DNA of 64,000 nt from Pseudomonadota bacterium (GCA_018241725.1 JAFEDI010000078.1:180204-244203); one strand, 5' to 3'; numbered from the stretch's first letter, positions 1-14,965 are shown. The notes: generated by a model from the sequence alone, not told the origin. Made by a program: numbers and translations.

Positions 1-1
1 A

Positions 2-37
2 CTGGCGGGCCACAAGATTGACGAGATCCGGATCTGA
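2..37 (+). CDS. hscA: HscA chaperone, C-terminal 11 residues (partial)
   Basis: The window opens inside a reading frame that ends LAGHKIDEIRI and a TGA. This fits the C-terminus of HscA, whose E. coli homologue ends in a similar LKGHSVDEV motif, and fdx follows directly as in isc operons. HscA is the Hsp70-type chaperone that helps transfer Fe-S clusters from IscU. Only eleven codons are visible, so the call rests on this short motif and on the fdx-iscX context. Confidence 0.6.
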   Translation: MAGHKIDEIRI

Positions 38-60
38 ACGAATCCGGACGGACAAGAATC

Positions 61-402
61 ATGACGACATTGATTGTGCTGCCCCATGTGGAACTCTGCC
101 CGGAAGGGGCAGTCATCGAGGCTGAACCCGGCCAGAGCATTTGCGACAGCCTGCTCGCCAACGGCATCGAAATCGAACATGCCTGTGAGAAATCCTGTGC
201 TTGTACGACATGTCACGTGGTCGTACGCGACGGCTTCAACAGTCTGGAAGCCGCCGAGGAGCTGGAGGAGGATTTGCTGGACAAGGCCTGGGGCCTGGAG
301 CCGACCTCCCGCCTGTCCTGCCAGGCTATCGTCGGGGAAACCCCGCTGACGGTGGAAATCCCGAAGTACTCCATCAACATGGCGCGGGAGGGCAAGCACT
401 GA
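61..402 (+). CDS. fdx: ISC-system [2Fe-2S] ferredoxin
   Basis: This 113-residue adrenodoxin-type ferredoxin supplies electrons for Fe-S cluster assembly on IscU. The cluster ligands are visible as C42, C48, C51 and C87, the spacing of E. coli Fdx, with the extra conserved C46 in the ACEKSCACTTC loop. Length matches the family (about 111 residues). It lies 23 bp after the hscA stop, and its own stop overlaps the iscX start, so it belongs to the distal part of an isc operon. Confidence 0.95.
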   Translation: MTTLIVLPHVELCPEGAVIEAEPGQSICDSLLANGIEIEHACEKSCACTTCHVVVRDGFNSLEAAEELEEDLLDKAWGLEPTSRLSCQAIVGETPLTVEIPKYSINMAREGKH

Positions 403-596
403 TGAAATGGACCGATGTGCAGGAAATCGCCATCCAGCTTGCCGATACGCATCCCGACACCGATCCGACGCGGATCAATTTCGTGGACCTGATGCGCTGG
501 GTCATGGCCTTGCCCGAATTCGATGACGATCCGAAGCACTGCGGCGAGCGCGTGCTGGAGGCGATTCAGCAGGCCTGGATCGAGGAGTCCGAATGA
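402..596 (+). CDS. iscX: IscX (YfhJ) Fe-S assembly accessory protein
   Basis: This 64-residue acidic protein begins MKWTDVQEIA and contains DTDPTRINFVDLMRWV and LPEFDDDP, the signatures of IscX. IscX binds IscS and iron and modulates the rate of cluster assembly. The start was chosen because ATG 402-404 overlaps the fdx stop as ATGA and gives the normal family length of about 66 residues; a longer in-frame opening upstream runs inside fdx. The stop overlaps the next gene's ATG in the same way. Confidence 0.93.
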   Translation: MKWTDVQEIAIQLADTHPDTDPTRINFVDLMRWVMALPEFDDDPKHCGERVLEAIQQAWIEESE

Positions 597-1093
597 CTCC
601 CGCGGCACCATCCACCATCCACGGCTTCGAATTCCGGAGCCTGGATGGGACGGTGTCGATTCCGCTGGCGGATTTCGCCGGCAAAGTGGTGCTGGTCGTC
701 AACACCGCCAGCCGATGTGGATTTACCCCTCAATATGCAGGCCTGCAAAAGCTGCATGAAACCTATGCCGGGCGCGGGCTGGTGGTACTTGGTTTTCCGT
801 GCAACCAGTTCGGGGGCCAGGAACCCGGTGAGGCGCCGGACATCGCGCAGTTCTGCGAGCGCAACTATGGCGTCGGCTTTCCCTTGAGCGAGAAAGTGGA
901 TGTCAATGGCGCTGCAGCCCATCCGCTGTTCCGCTTTCTGACCACCGCGCTGCCCGGCGTGCTTGGCACCCAGCCGATCAAGTGGAATTTCACCAAGTTT
1001 CTCGTGGACAAGGCTGGCGTGCCGTTCAGGCGCTATGCGCCGACGACGCCGCCTGCCGATCTTATGCCGGACATCGAGGCGCTGCTGGGTTAG
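593..1093 (+). CDS. Glutathione peroxidase family protein (BtuE/GPx-like thiol peroxidase)
   Basis: This 166-residue thioredoxin-fold peroxidase reduces hydroperoxides with a cysteine in place of selenocysteine. The catalytic residues are visible: C42 in NTASRCGFTPQY, Q76 in the FPCNQFGGQEP loop, and W131-N132 in IKWNFTKFLV. There is no signal peptide, so it is probably cytoplasmic. It is coupled to iscX by an ATGA overlap, which suggests co-transcription with the Fe-S genes; a role in oxidative protection of that pathway is inference. The physiological reductant cannot be read from the sequence. Confidence 0.92.
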   Translation: MTPAAPSTIHGFEFRSLDGTVSIPLADFAGKVVLVVNTASRCGFTPQYAGLQKLHETYAGRGLVVLGFPCNQFGGQEPGEAPDIAQFCERNYGVGFPLSEKVDVNGAAAHPLFRFLTTALPGVLGTQPIKWNFTKFLVDKAGVPFRRYAPTTPPADLMPDIEALLG

Positions 1094-1108
1094 TGCAGGG
1101 CCCGGTGC

Positions 1109-1558
1109 CTAAGGTGTCGTCGGTTCCGATGGCTCGTTGAGCGACAGCCAGTACAGGCCCAGTTGTCCGACGGCCTGCAGGAAGCGCTCGAAATCCACCG
1201 GTTTGCGGATGTAGCTGTTGGCGCCGAGGCGGTAGGCCTCGGAGATGTCCTGATGTTCCTTCGAGGTGGTCAGTACGACAACCGGCAGGAGCGCGGTGCG
1301 CTCATCCGCGCGGATGCGGCGCAGAACTTCAAGGCCGTCGATGCGCGGCAGCTTGAGGTCGAGAAGCACGAAGGCCGGCATCACCTGCGGGTCACGCGCC
1401 GCGTGTAGCCCCGTGCAGAACAGGTAATCCAGCGCTTCGACCCCATCCCTGGCGACCACCACCTGGTTGCTGATCTTGTTCTTGCTGAATGCCCTCAGCG
1501 TCAGGGCCTCGTCGTCGGGATTGTCTTCGACGAGAAGAATCGGGCGATCGGTCGCCAT
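1109..1558 (-). CDS. Single-domain response regulator (Rcp1/CheY-like receiver)
   Basis: This 149-residue protein is one receiver domain with no output domain. Acidic-pocket residues E11-D12, phosphoacceptor D67 in FVLLDLKLP, T97/T98 in VVLTTSKEH and K119 in IRKP are all present. The FCTGLHAARDP loop before the phospho-Asp strand resembles Rcp1-type regulators, which work with phytochrome or PAS histidine kinases through protein contacts. No kinase lies nearby, so the partner is unknown. A good AAGGAG ribosome-binding site precedes the ATG. It is convergent with the peroxidase gene, 15 bp away. Confidence 0.9.
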   Translation of the reverse strand: MATDRPILLVEDNPDDEALTLRAFSKNKISNQVVVARDGVEALDYLFCTGLHAARDPQVMPAFVLLDLKLPRIDGLEVLRRIRADERTALLPVVVLTTSKEHQDISEAYRLGANSYIRKPVDFERFLQAVGQLGLYWLSLNEPSEPTTP

Positions 1559-1702
1559 AAGGACTCCTTGATCCTGCCTTTATGTTCTTGTGTCTGTCTT
1601 TCCGTTGGGTGGGGCAGGATCCGGAAGGGTCCAACCCCGCACATGATCATAAGTACGGCAGGAGCAGGAAGAGCTTGACCAATTTCTCGCTGGAAATCAC
1701 TT

Positions 1703-3825
<2,123 letters not shown>

Positions 3826-5007
3826 TTAGTCGTCATTGTTGAGTTCGAGGGTGAACTCCCGGAAGGAGGAGCCGTCGGGCTCGGTCTGCTCGAAGTCGAT
3901 GGTGGAGGGCGGCTTGGCCTTGTTCTTGTCGCTGGTGCCGGTGGGGCCGATCTGCGCGTTGTTGATCAGCCACGACAGGTTGGTGGGCGAGTCGGCGTTG
4001 GCCAGGGCCTCTTCAAGGGTGATGTACTTTTCCTTGTAGAGGCGGAAAAGATCCTGCTCGAAGGTGCGGGAGCCCTGCGCCAGGCTCTGCTCCATGGCTT
4101 CGCGGATCGCCGAGATCTCGCCGCGTTCGATCAGTTCGGCCACCTGGCGGGAGTGCAGCAGGATCTCCACCGTTGGAATGCGGCCGCCGTCGGGACGTCT
4201 GACGAGGCGCTGGGAGATGATGCAGCGCAGCGTCGCAGCGAGGTCGAGGGAGAGCAGCGTGCGGGCGTCCAGTGGGAAGAAGCTGAAGATGCGGTTGAGT
4301 GCGTGGTAGGCGTTGTTGGCGTGCAGCGTGGCCAGGCACAGGTGGCCGGTCTGGGCGTAGGCGAGGGCAGCCTGCATGGTCTCCCGGTCGCGGATTTCGC
4401 CGATCAGGATGCAGTCGGGAGCTTGGCGCATCGCGCTACGCAGTGCATTCTGCCAGTCCAGCGTGTCGCTGCCGATCTCGCGCTGATTGACCAGCGACAT
4501 CTTGTGCTTGAACAGGTATTCGATCGGGTCTTCGATGGTCAGGATGTGACCGGAGCGGTTCTCGTTGCGGTAGTCGATCATCGACGCGATGGTCGTCGAC
4601 TTGCCGGAGCCGGTGGCGCCGACCACCAGTACGAGGCCGCGCTTTTCCATGATCACTTCGGACAGCACCGGCGGGAGGCCCAGGCTGTCCAGGCGCGGAA
4701 TGTCACCGAGGATGTAGCGGACGACGATGGCGATGCTGTTGCGCTGCCAGAAGATGTTGATGCGGAAGTTGCCCATGTCCCGCCGACCGAAGGAGAGGTT
4801 CATCTCCTTGTGCTTCTCGAAGCGCTCGATCTGCTCGGGCGACATCATTTCGTAGGCCATGCGGTGGATCATCGTCGGATCCATCGACTGCTGATTGATC
4901 GGCAGCGTGTTGCCGTCAATCTTGATATGAATCGGGGTGCCGACGGTAATGAAGATGTCCGAGGCCTTCTTTTCGGCCATCAGGGCGAAGAGCTTGTCGA
5001 TGATCAT
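3826..5007 (-). CDS. pilU: PilT/PilU-type twitching ATPase (PilU-like)
   Basis: This 393-residue secretion-superfamily ATPase carries Walker A GATGSGKST (130-138), Walker B ILIGEIRD (200-207) and the His box TGHLCLATLHANN (about 220-232). The N-terminus MIIDKLFALM...SDIFITVGTP matches PilU-type starts, and the long polar C-terminal tail ending ELNNDD also favours PilU over PilT. PilU works with PilT in type IV pilus retraction at the inner membrane. It sits alone between dapD and dapE, with no other pilus gene in the window. Its start abuts a strong hairpin and lacks an obvious ribosome-binding site. PilT cannot be fully excluded. Confidence 0.88.
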   Translation of the reverse strand: MIIDKLFALMAEKKASDIFITVGTPIHIKIDGNTLPINQQSMDPTMIHRMAYEMMSPEQIERFEKHKEMNLSFGRRDMGNFRINIFWQRNSIAIVVRYILGDIPRLDSLGLPPVLSEVIMEKRGLVLVVGATGSGKSTTIASMIDYRNENRSGHILTIEDPIEYLFKHKMSLVNQREIGSDTLDWQNALRSAMRQAPDCILIGEIRDRETMQAALAYAQTGHLCLATLHANNAYHALNRIFSFFPLDARTLLSLDLAATLRCIISQRLVRRPDGGRIPTVEILLHSRQVAELIERGEISAIREAMEQSLAQGSRTFEQDLFRLYKEKYITLEEALANADSPTNLSWLINNAQIGPTGTSDKNKAKPPSTIDFEQTEPDGSSFREFTLELNNDD

Positions 5008-5008
5008 C

Positions 5009-5052
5009 GGGCGGCCCGGAAATGAACCGGGCCGCCCATCAAGGGCGGCCCG
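5009..5052 (-). other. dapD-pilU intergenic GC-rich hairpin with alternative pairing
   Basis: A perfect 11-bp inverted repeat (GGGCGGCCCGG at 5009-5019, CCGGGCCGCCC at 5027-5037, 7-nt loop) is followed by a third, direct copy GGGCGGCCCG at 5043-5052. The middle segment can pair with either flank, so two exclusive hairpins are possible in the minus-strand transcript. One of them abuts the pilU start codon. There is no T-run, so it is not a standard intrinsic terminator; RNA processing, stabilisation or control of pilU translation are possible readings. Confidence 0.6.
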
Positions 5053-5067
5053 TGAAGGGGGGAAAGG

Positions 5068-5919
5068 TCAGTCGCGCAGCAGTTCGTTGATGCTGGTCTT
5101 GGCGCGGGTCTGGGCATCCACCTTCTTGACGATCACCGCGCAGTACAGGCTGTACTTGCCATCGGCGGAGGGCAGGTTGCCGCTGACCACCACGGAGCCG
5201 GCGGGGACGCGGCCATAGGTGATTTCGCCGGTGGCGCGGTCGTAGATCTTGGTGCTCTGGCTGATATACACGCCCATGGAGATGACGCAGTTGTCTTCCA
5301 CGATGACACCTTCGACGACCTCGGAGCGGGCGCCGATGAAGCAGTTGTCGCCAATGATGGTCGGGTTGGCCTGCAGGGGCTCGAGTACGCCACCGATGCC
5401 GACGCCGCCGGACAGATGCACGTTCTTGCCGATCTGGGCACAGGAGCCGACGGTGGCCCAGGTGTCGACCATGGTGCCTTCGCCGACGTAGGCGCCGATG
5501 TTCACGTAGGAGGGCATCAGCACGACACCCTTGCCGATGAAGCTGCCCTTGCGCGCCACGGCGTTCGGCACGACGCGGAAGCCGCCAGCGGTGAAGTCGT
5601 GGGCGTCGTAGTTGTCGAACTTGGTCGGCACCTTGTCGAAGTAGCGGGTGTCGCCGCCCTGCATGATCTTGTTGTCATGGGTGCGGAAGTACAGCAGCAC
5701 GGCCTTCTTGATCCACTGGTGGGTGACCCACTCGCCGTTGATCTTTTCGGCGACGCGCAGCTTGCCCTGGTCCAGCTCTTCGATCACGTGCTCGATGACC
5801 TCGATCTGCTCCTTGGTGGCGCTGGTGGCCGACAGGTCGGCGCGGCGCTCCCACAGTTCCTCGATGAGGGTGGCGAAGGGGTTTTCGTGATTGGGCATGA
5901 TGTGAATGGATGCAGTCAT
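5068..5919 (-). CDS. dapD: 2,3,4,5-tetrahydropyridine-2,6-dicarboxylate N-succinyltransferase
   Basis: DapD transfers succinyl from succinyl-CoA to tetrahydrodipicolinate, committing to the succinylase lysine/DAP route. The 283-residue protein has the left-handed beta-helix hexapeptide repeats and family blocks [34 protein letters not shown] and [17 protein letters not shown]. It ends INELLRD. ATG 5919 overlaps the dapC stop as ATGA; a second ATG seven codons in (5898) would bring it nearer the 274 residues of E. coli DapD. The stop lies about 60 bp before pilU, with a strong hairpin between. Confidence 0.97.
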   Translation of the reverse strand: MTASIHIMPNHENPFATLIEELWERRADLSATSATKEQIEVIEHVIEELDQGKLRVAEKINGEWVTHQWIKKAVLLYFRTHDNKIMQGGDTRYFDKVPTKFDNYDAHDFTAGGFRVVPNAVARKGSFIGKGVVLMPSYVNIGAYVGEGTMVDTWATVGSCAQIGKNVHLSGGVGIGGVLEPLQANPTIIGDNCFIGARSEVVEGVIVEDNCVISMGVYISQSTKIYDRATGEITYGRVPAGSVVVSGNLPSADGKYSLYCAVIVKKVDAQTRAKTSINELLRD

Positions 5920-7169
5920 GAATTGTTCGAAAGTCGTTGGGCGAAAGTGGCGACTCGGGTGGCCGCCTCGACACACTCTGCCAGTTCGGCCACCAGCGCG
6001 ATACGGACAAACCCAGCGCCAGGATTGACGCCGTGGGCTTCGCGCGCCAGATAGCTGCCGGGCAGAACCGTTACATTATATTCGGCCTGCAGGCGGCGGG
6101 CGAATTCGGTATCGCTGAGACCCAGCTTGTCCACCCGCGACCACAGGTAGAAGCCCGCGTCGGGGCGTTCGACCTCCAGATGGGCGGCAATCAGCGGGGT
6201 GATGCGGTCGAACTTCTCGCGGTACTGGCGGCGGTTCTCGGCCACGTGGGCTTCGTCGTTCCAGGCTGCAGCGGAGGCCGCCTGCACGGACGGGCTCATC
6301 GCGCAGCCGTGGTAGGTGCGGTACAGCAGGAAGCGCTTGAGGATGGCCGCATCGCCAGCCACGAAGCCGGAGCGCATGCCCGGCACGTTGGAGCGCTTGG
6401 ACAGGCTGGAGAACATCACCACGTTGCGGAAGTCGCTGCGGCCGAGGCGATGCGCGGCTTCGAGGCCGCCGATCGGCAGGTTGTCGTCGTCGAAATAGAT
6501 CTCCGAGTAGCACTCGTCGGCGGCGATCACGAAGTTGTAGCGGTCGGACAGCTCGAACAGGCGCTTCCACTCGTCCAGCGACAGCACGCGGCCGGTCGGG
6601 TTGCCGGGCGAGCATACGTAGACGAGCTGGATGCGCTGCCAGTCGGCTTCGGGGATGGCGTCGAAGTTCGACCCGAAGTTGTCGTCCGGCAGGTTGTTGA
6701 TGAAGTAGGGCTGGGCGCCGGCGAGGTAGGCCGCGCCTTCGTAGATCTGATAGAACGGGTTCGGGCAGACCACCAGGGCACCGGGCTTGGAGCCGTCGAC
6801 GGCGCACTGGGCGAAGGCGAACAGTGCCTCGCGGGAGCCATTGACCGGCAGCACCTGGGTGCCGGCATTCACGGAGGGCAGGCCATAGCGGCGCTCCAGC
6901 CAGCCGGCGATGGACTGGCGCAGCTGCTCGGAGCCCTGGGTGGTGGGGTAGTTGGCGAGGCCACCGAGGTTGTCGATCAGCGTGTCGCGGATGAAGGCCG
7001 GCGTGGCGTGCTGCGGTTCGCCAATGGACAGGCGGATCGGCGAATACTCGGCCGGCGGCACGATGCCGTCGAACAGGGCCCGAAGCTTTTCGAAGGGATA
7101 AGGGTGGAGTTCCTGGAGATGCGGATTCACTTTCGGCGGATGTCCTGTATTTTGGCCCTCGACGGGCAT
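5916..7169 (-). CDS. dapC: Succinyldiaminopimelate aminotransferase
   Basis: DapC is a class I/II PLP aminotransferase that makes N-succinyl-LL-DAP from the keto precursor and glutamate. The probable Schiff-base lysine is K258 in [17 protein letters not shown], with the SPGNPTG loop at 187-193 and a conserved ADECY strand. The protein is 417 residues from ATG 7169. A GTG at 7130 would start at [17 protein letters not shown], closer to where family members usually begin, and give 404 residues; neither start has a clear ribosome-binding site. It is first in the minus-strand lysine operon and divergent from smc. Confidence 0.93.
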   Translation of the reverse strand: MPVEGQNTGHPPKVNPHLQELHPYPFEKLRALFDGIVPPAEYSPIRLSIGEPQHATPAFIRDTLIDNLGGLANYPTTQGSEQLRQSIAGWLERRYGLPSVNAGTQVLPVNGSREALFAFAQCAVDGSKPGALVVCPNPFYQIYEGAAYLAGAQPYFINNLPDDNFGSNFDAIPEADWQRIQLVYVCSPGNPTGRVLSLDEWKRLFELSDRYNFVIAADECYSEIYFDDDNLPIGGLEAAHRLGRSDFRNVVMFSSLSKRSNVPGMRSGFVAGDAAILKRFLLYRTYHGCAMSPSVQAASAAAWNDEAHVAENRRQYREKFDRITPLIAAHLEVERPDAGFYLWSRVDKLGLSDTEFARRLQAEYNVTVLPGSYLAREAHGVNPGAGFVRIALVAELAECVEAATRVATFAQRLSNNS

Positions 7170-7338
7170 TCATTGCGCCGGCGCGGGGCCCGGCTTGGCC
7201 GCTGTCGGCGCGGCGCGGGGGAGAGCGGTCTGCCCTGTGGCCTCGTTTTGGGCCGGTGGTATTATAGCGGCGGCCGTCAATGCGGCACTGCAGCATCAAC
7301 GGCGCTCCCGCCTCCTGTCCCTTGTTTTCTGGAATCCC

Positions 7339-10300
7339 GTGCGCCTCGCCAAACTCAAGCTTGCCGGCTTCAAGACCTTCGTCGACCCGACGACCGTGCT
7401 CACCCCGGGCAACCTGGTCGGGGTCGTTGGGCCGAACGGTTGCGGCAAGTCGAACATCATCGATGCGGTGCGCTGGGTGCTGGGCGAGTCGCGCGCCTCG
7501 GCGCTGCGCGGTGGCTCGATGCAGGACGTCATCTTCAACGGCTCGACGACCCGCAAGCCGGTGTCGCGGGCCAGCGTGGAGCTGGTGTTCGACAACGCCG
7601 AGGGGCGCGCCGCCGGCCAGTGGAAGCCCTATGCCGAAGTGGCTGTGAAGCGGGTCCTCGACCGCAGTGGTGAATCCACCTATTTCATCAACGGCGTGCA
7701 GGTCCGCCGCAAGGACGTGATCGACCTGTTCCTGGGCACCGGTCTGGGGCCGCGTGCTTACGCGATCATCGAGCAGGGGATGATCTCGCGCATCATCGAG
7801 GCTCGCCCGGAAGAGGTGCGCGGCTTTCTCGAGGAAGCCGCCGGCGTCACCAAGTACCGGGAGCGCCGTAAGGAGACCGAAGGCCGCCTGACCGACGCGC
7901 GGGACAATCTCGCGCGCCTGGACGATATCCGCAACGAACTCGGCCAGCAGCTCGGCCGCCTGGAAGCCCAGGCAGCGGTGGCCGAGAAATACCACCGGCT
8001 GAATACCAGCCTGTCCGAACGCCAGAACCTGCTGTGGCTCCTCAAGCGCAACGAGGCGCGTGCCGAACGGTCCCGCCTGAGCGAGGAACTGGCTGACGCA
8101 ACCCGCCGCATCGAGGCGGATTCGACCCGCCTGCAGGAACTGGAAGCCCAGCTTGAAGCTGCGCGGGATAGCCAGATGGCGGCTAACGAAGGCGTGCAGG
8201 TGGCCCAGAGCGCACTGTTTACGGTGAGTTCCGAACTGACCCGCCTCGAAGGCGAACTGGCGCGCCTGCGCGATAGCCGGCGCCTGCTGGAAAGCCGCCT
8301 GGCCCAGTTGGAGCGGGACGATGCCCAGTGGCGCAGCCAGCAAGAGAACCTGGGCGCAGATGCTGAACGCTGGCAGAGCCTGCTCGAAAACGCCAGCCTG
8401 CGCGCCGAACAGGCCGAAGCGCGGCACGCGGAAGTCGAAGAGCGTCTGCCTGAGGCCGAGGAGGCCCAGCGCACCGCCGATGCCACGGCATCCGCGGTGC
8501 GGCGCGAACTCAACCAGGCCGAGCAGCAGATCCGCGTCGAAGAGGCACACCGGGTCAGCAGCGAACGGACCCTCGAAACCCTGACCCAGCGCCGGGCGCG
8601 CCTGCAGCAGGAGCAGGCCTCCGTCCAGGCCCCCGATCTGCGCGCCGTTGCCGAAAAGGAAGCTGCGCTGGAGGAGGCCGAGGACACTCTGGCCCGCCAC
8701 CAAGGCGAAATTGCCGACCTGCAGGCCGGTCTGCCCGCCGCCCAGCAGGCCCTCAAGCAGGCTCTGGAGGCCGAACGCCAGGCTCAGCGTCGGGCAACCG
8801 AATTGCGGGCGCGGCGCGAAGCCCTGGTCCAGTTGCAGAACAAGGTGCAGGCCCAGGGGCAGCTTGGCGACTGGCTCAAGCGCCATGGCCTGGAGGCGCT
8901 CAAGCCCTTGTGGCAGCGCATCCGTGTCGACGCGGGCTGGGAACTGGCGCTGGAGGCGGTATTGCGCGAGCGCCTGGCGGCTTTGCCGGCGTCCGACGGC
9001 CGCGCCGCGCTGGCCGCGCTGGCCGACCGGGTGCCGGGCGCGGTTGCCTTTCTGCTCGCCGATGCGGCGCTGGAGCCCGTTGCTCCCGGAAATGCGCCGG
9101 ATGGCGTCCGCCCGTTGCTGTCCCTCGTGCAGGCCGACGACGAGTTGTTGCCACTGCTCGCCAGCTGGCTCGCGCAGGTCTTCGTCGTGGACGATCTCGG
9201 GCCGTGGCTGGAGCGTCGCACGGAGCTGCAAGGCCTGCGGCTGCTGACCAGGGAAGGGCATCAGCTGGATGCTTGCGTCCTTAGTCATTACGCTCCGGAC
9301 TCCCGCACCCATGGGGTGATCGAACGCCAGCGGGAGATCGATCAGCTGGCGGCGGAAGTCGATTCCGCCCAGGAACAGGCATCGATGGCCCACGCCGGCG
9401 TCGGCGAAGCGGAAGAGCATGCTACCCGCCTGCAGGACTCCCTGACCCAGCTGCGGCGCGAGGCGCAGGCTTTGCAGGCGCGCGTGCATGCCGAGCAGGT
9501 CGAGGTGCTCAAGCTCAACCAGGCGCGCCTGCGCTACGAAGAACGCTGCGGCCAGATCGACCGCGACCTCGGCGAAATTGCCCACGGCGAGCAGGCCGAG
9601 CGGGACCGCCTGATGCGTGCCGAGACCGAGCTGGAGCACAGCCGGGAAATGGCCGAGCTGCAGCGGGGCCGCCTGGATGCAGCGGAAGCCGTGCGGCAGG
9701 AGCGGGAACGTTCGCTGCGGGAGACTCGCGCGCTGGAGCAGGCGCTGTCGCGGGAGCTGCAGGAAGCCCGCCATTCCGAGCGGGAGTGCGCCAGCAAGCT
9801 CGAAGACATCGCCCGCAACCGGGCGCTGGCCGCCGAGCAGCTCGAACGCATCGCTGACGAGCTGGCGGAGCGTCGCGAGACGCTGATGGAGATTGACGAA
9901 GTCTCGGTGGCCGCGGCCTTGCAGGAGGCTGTGAGCCTGCGCTCGGCGCGGGAGTCCGCGCTGGCCGAGAGCCGCAACATTCTCGAGGACGCCAACGGAC
10001 GCCTGCGGGCACTGGAGGAGGAACGCCAGCGCACCGAGCATGGGGCTGCGCCCCAGCGCGAACGCGTCGCCGACCTGCGCCTGCGCGTGCAGGCCGCGGA
10101 GATGGCTGAAGCCCAGCACGTTGCGCGCCTGGAGGAAGCCCAGGCCGACGAAGCCGCGCTGCTGCCGTTGCTGGTGCCGGACCTGAAGGAGACCTCGCTG
10201 CAGCGGGAAGTGGCCCGTCTGGGGCGGGAAATCACCGAGCTCGGGCCGGTCAATCTGGCCGCGCTGGACGAATTGAAAGCCGCGGCAGAGCGCAAGAATT

Positions 10301-10863
10301 ACCTCGACATGCAGACTGAGGACTTGCTCGGCGCCATCGAAACCCTGGAGGATGCTATCCGCCGTATCGACCGGGAAACACGGGAGCAACTCCAAGAGAC
10401 GTACAATACGGTCAATCGCCATTTTGGCAGCCTGTTCCCCATGTTGTTCGGTGGGGGGGAGGCTCGCCTGGTGCTGACGGGCGACGAGATCCTCGATGCG
10501 GGGATCACGATCGTCGCCCAGCCGCCGGGCAAGAAGAACAGTTCCATCCAGCTGCTTTCGGGCGGCGAAAAGGCCTTGACGGCGATTGCGCTGGTGTTCT
10601 CCATGTTCCAGCTCAATCCGGCGCCGTTCTGTATGCTGGATGAGGTCGACGCGCCACTCGACGACTCGAACACCGAGCGTTACTGCCAGATGGTCAAGCG
10701 CATGTCGTCGCAAACCCAGTTCATGTTCATCAGTCACAGCAAGATCACGATGGAAATCGCGCAGCAGCTGGTGGGTGTCACGATGCAGGAGCAAGGTGTA
10801 TCGCGGGTGGTGGAAGTGGATATCGAGGAAGCGCTGCGTCTGGCCGAAACGGCCCCGGCGTAG
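7339..10863 (+). CDS. smc: Chromosome segregation protein SMC
   Basis: SMC is the long coiled-coil ATPase of the bacterial condensin that organises and segregates chromosomes. The 1174-residue protein has Walker A GPNGCGKSN (31-39), long coiled coils flanking a hinge near residues 510-680, the signature LSGGEKALTAIAL (near 1073) and Walker B CMLDEVDAPLDDSN (near 1100). The start is GTG 7339, giving the family N-terminus VRLAKLKLAGFKTFVDP, with GGA five bases upstream. The frame stays open upstream but that part has no family similarity. scpA and scpB are not in the window. zipA follows 21 bp downstream. Confidence 0.96.
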   Translation: MRLAKLKLAGFKTFVDPTTVLTPGNLVGVVGPNGCGKSNIIDAVRWVLGESRASALRGGSMQDVIFNGSTTRKPVSRASVELVFDNAEGRAAGQWKPYAEVAVKRVLDRSGESTYFINGVQVRRKDVIDLFLGTGLGPRAYAIIEQGMISRIIEARPEEVRGFLEEAAGVTKYRERRKETEGRLTDARDNLARLDDIRNELGQQLGRLEAQAAVAEKYHRLNTSLSERQNLLWLLKRNEARAERSRLSEELADATRRIEADSTRLQELEAQLEAARDSQMAANEGVQVAQSALFTVSSELTRLEGELARLRDSRRLLESRLAQLERDDAQWRSQQENLGADAERWQSLLENASLRAEQAEARHAEVEERLPEAEEAQRTADATASAVRRELNQAEQQIRVEEAHRVSSERTLETLTQRRARLQQEQASVQAPDLRAVAEKEAALEEAEDTLARHQGEIADLQAGLPAAQQALKQALEAERQAQRRATELRARREALVQLQNKVQAQGQLGDWLKRHGLEALKPLWQRIRVDAGWELALEAVLRERLAALPASDGRAALAALADRVPGAVAFLLADAALEPVAPGNAPDGVRPLLSLVQADDELLPLLASWLAQVFVVDDLGPWLERRTELQGLRLLTREGHQLDACVLSHYAPDSRTHGVIERQREIDQLAAEVDSAQEQASMAHAGVGEAEEHATRLQDSLTQLRREAQALQARVHAEQVEVLKLNQARLRYEERCGQIDRDLGEIAHGEQAERDRLMRAETELEHSREMAELQRGRLDAAEAVRQERERSLRETRALEQALSRELQEARHSERECASKLEDIARNRALAAEQLERIADELAERRETLMEIDEVSVAAALQEAVSLRSARESALAESRNILEDANGRLRALEEERQRTEHGAAPQRERVADLRLRVQAAEMAEAQHVARLEEAQADEAALLPLLVPDLKETSLQREVARLGREITELGPVNLAALDELKAAAERKNYLDMQTEDLLGAIETLEDAIRRIDRETREQLQETYNTVNRHFGSLFPMLFGGGEARLVLTGDEILDAGITIVAQPPGKKNSSIQLLSGGEKALTAIALVFSMFQLNPAPFCMLDEVDAPLDDSNTERYCQMVKRMSSQTQFMFISHSKITMEIAQQLVGVTMQEQGVSRVVEVDIEEALRLAETAPA

Positions 10864-10884
10864 TCCGGAATACAAGGGAAATCG

Positions 10885-14089
<3,205 letters not shown>

Positions 14090-14090
<1 letters not shown>

Positions 14091-14965
14091 TGAAGAAAGT
14101 GACGAAGGCGGTGTTTCCCGTCGCGGGTCTGGGTAGCCGCTTCCTGCCGGCGACCAAGGCCAGTCCGAAGGAAATGATGCCGATCGTGGACAAGCCGCTG
14201 ATCCAGTATGCAGTGGAAGAAGCCGTGGCGGCCGGGGTGACCGACCTGGTGTTCATCACGGGGCGCTCCAAGCGGGCCATCGAGGATCATTTTGACAAGG
14301 CCTATGAGCTCGAGACCGAGCTGGAGATGCGTGGCAAGACCGAGCTGCTGAAGATCGTGCGGGATACCGTGCCGTCCCATGTCAATTGCATCTACATCCG
14401 CCAGGCAGAGGCGCTCGGGCTTGGCCATGCGGTGCTGTGCGCCGCACCGGTGGTTGGTGACGAGCCCTTCGCGGTGCTATTGGCCGACGACCTGCTCGAC
14501 TCTCAGGGCCAGGCGCCGGTGTTGAAGCAAATGACTGATGTCTTCAACTACCATCGCTGCTCCGTGCTCGGGGTAATGAACGTGGCACCAGACCAGACCC
14601 GGCAGTACGGCATCGTGAGTACCGAGAGGGATAGCGGTGAGTTGCAGCGCGTGACTGGCATCGTCGAGAAGCCGAAGCCTGAAGAGGCGCCGTCCACGCA
14701 GGCGGTGATCGGCCGCTACATCCTGACCGGGCGGATCTTCGAGCATCTGCGCCAGCTCAAGCCGGGCGCTGGTGGCGAACTGCAACTGACCGATGCCATC
14801 GCGTCCTTGCTGCAGGAGGAGGCGGTGCTGGCTTACCAGTTCAAGGGCGTCCGCTACGATTGTGGTTCCAAGCTGGGCTATCTGCAGGCAACGGTCGAGC
14901 TCGGTCTGCGTCATGTGGAAGTGGGTACGGAGTTCGCGGCTTTCCTGGCTTCGCGGCAAGCTTGA
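14090..14965 (+). CDS. galU: UTP-glucose-1-phosphate uridylyltransferase
   Basis: GalU makes UDP-glucose from UTP and glucose-1-phosphate for polysaccharide and LPS synthesis. The 291-residue protein starts [20 protein letters not shown], with the nucleotide-binding loop and [25 protein letters not shown] and [10 protein letters not shown] follow. Start ATG 14090 overlaps the ligA TAA (TAATG) and follows GGAAGG. It is the last gene of the smc-zipA-ligA-galU run and is followed by an intrinsic terminator. Confidence 0.96.

Noticed and set aside
1559-1702. Possible small gene or promoter between the response regulator and prmB
   Set aside because: Apart from the regulator's ribosome-binding site I could not find a convincing -35/-10 pair or coding frame.
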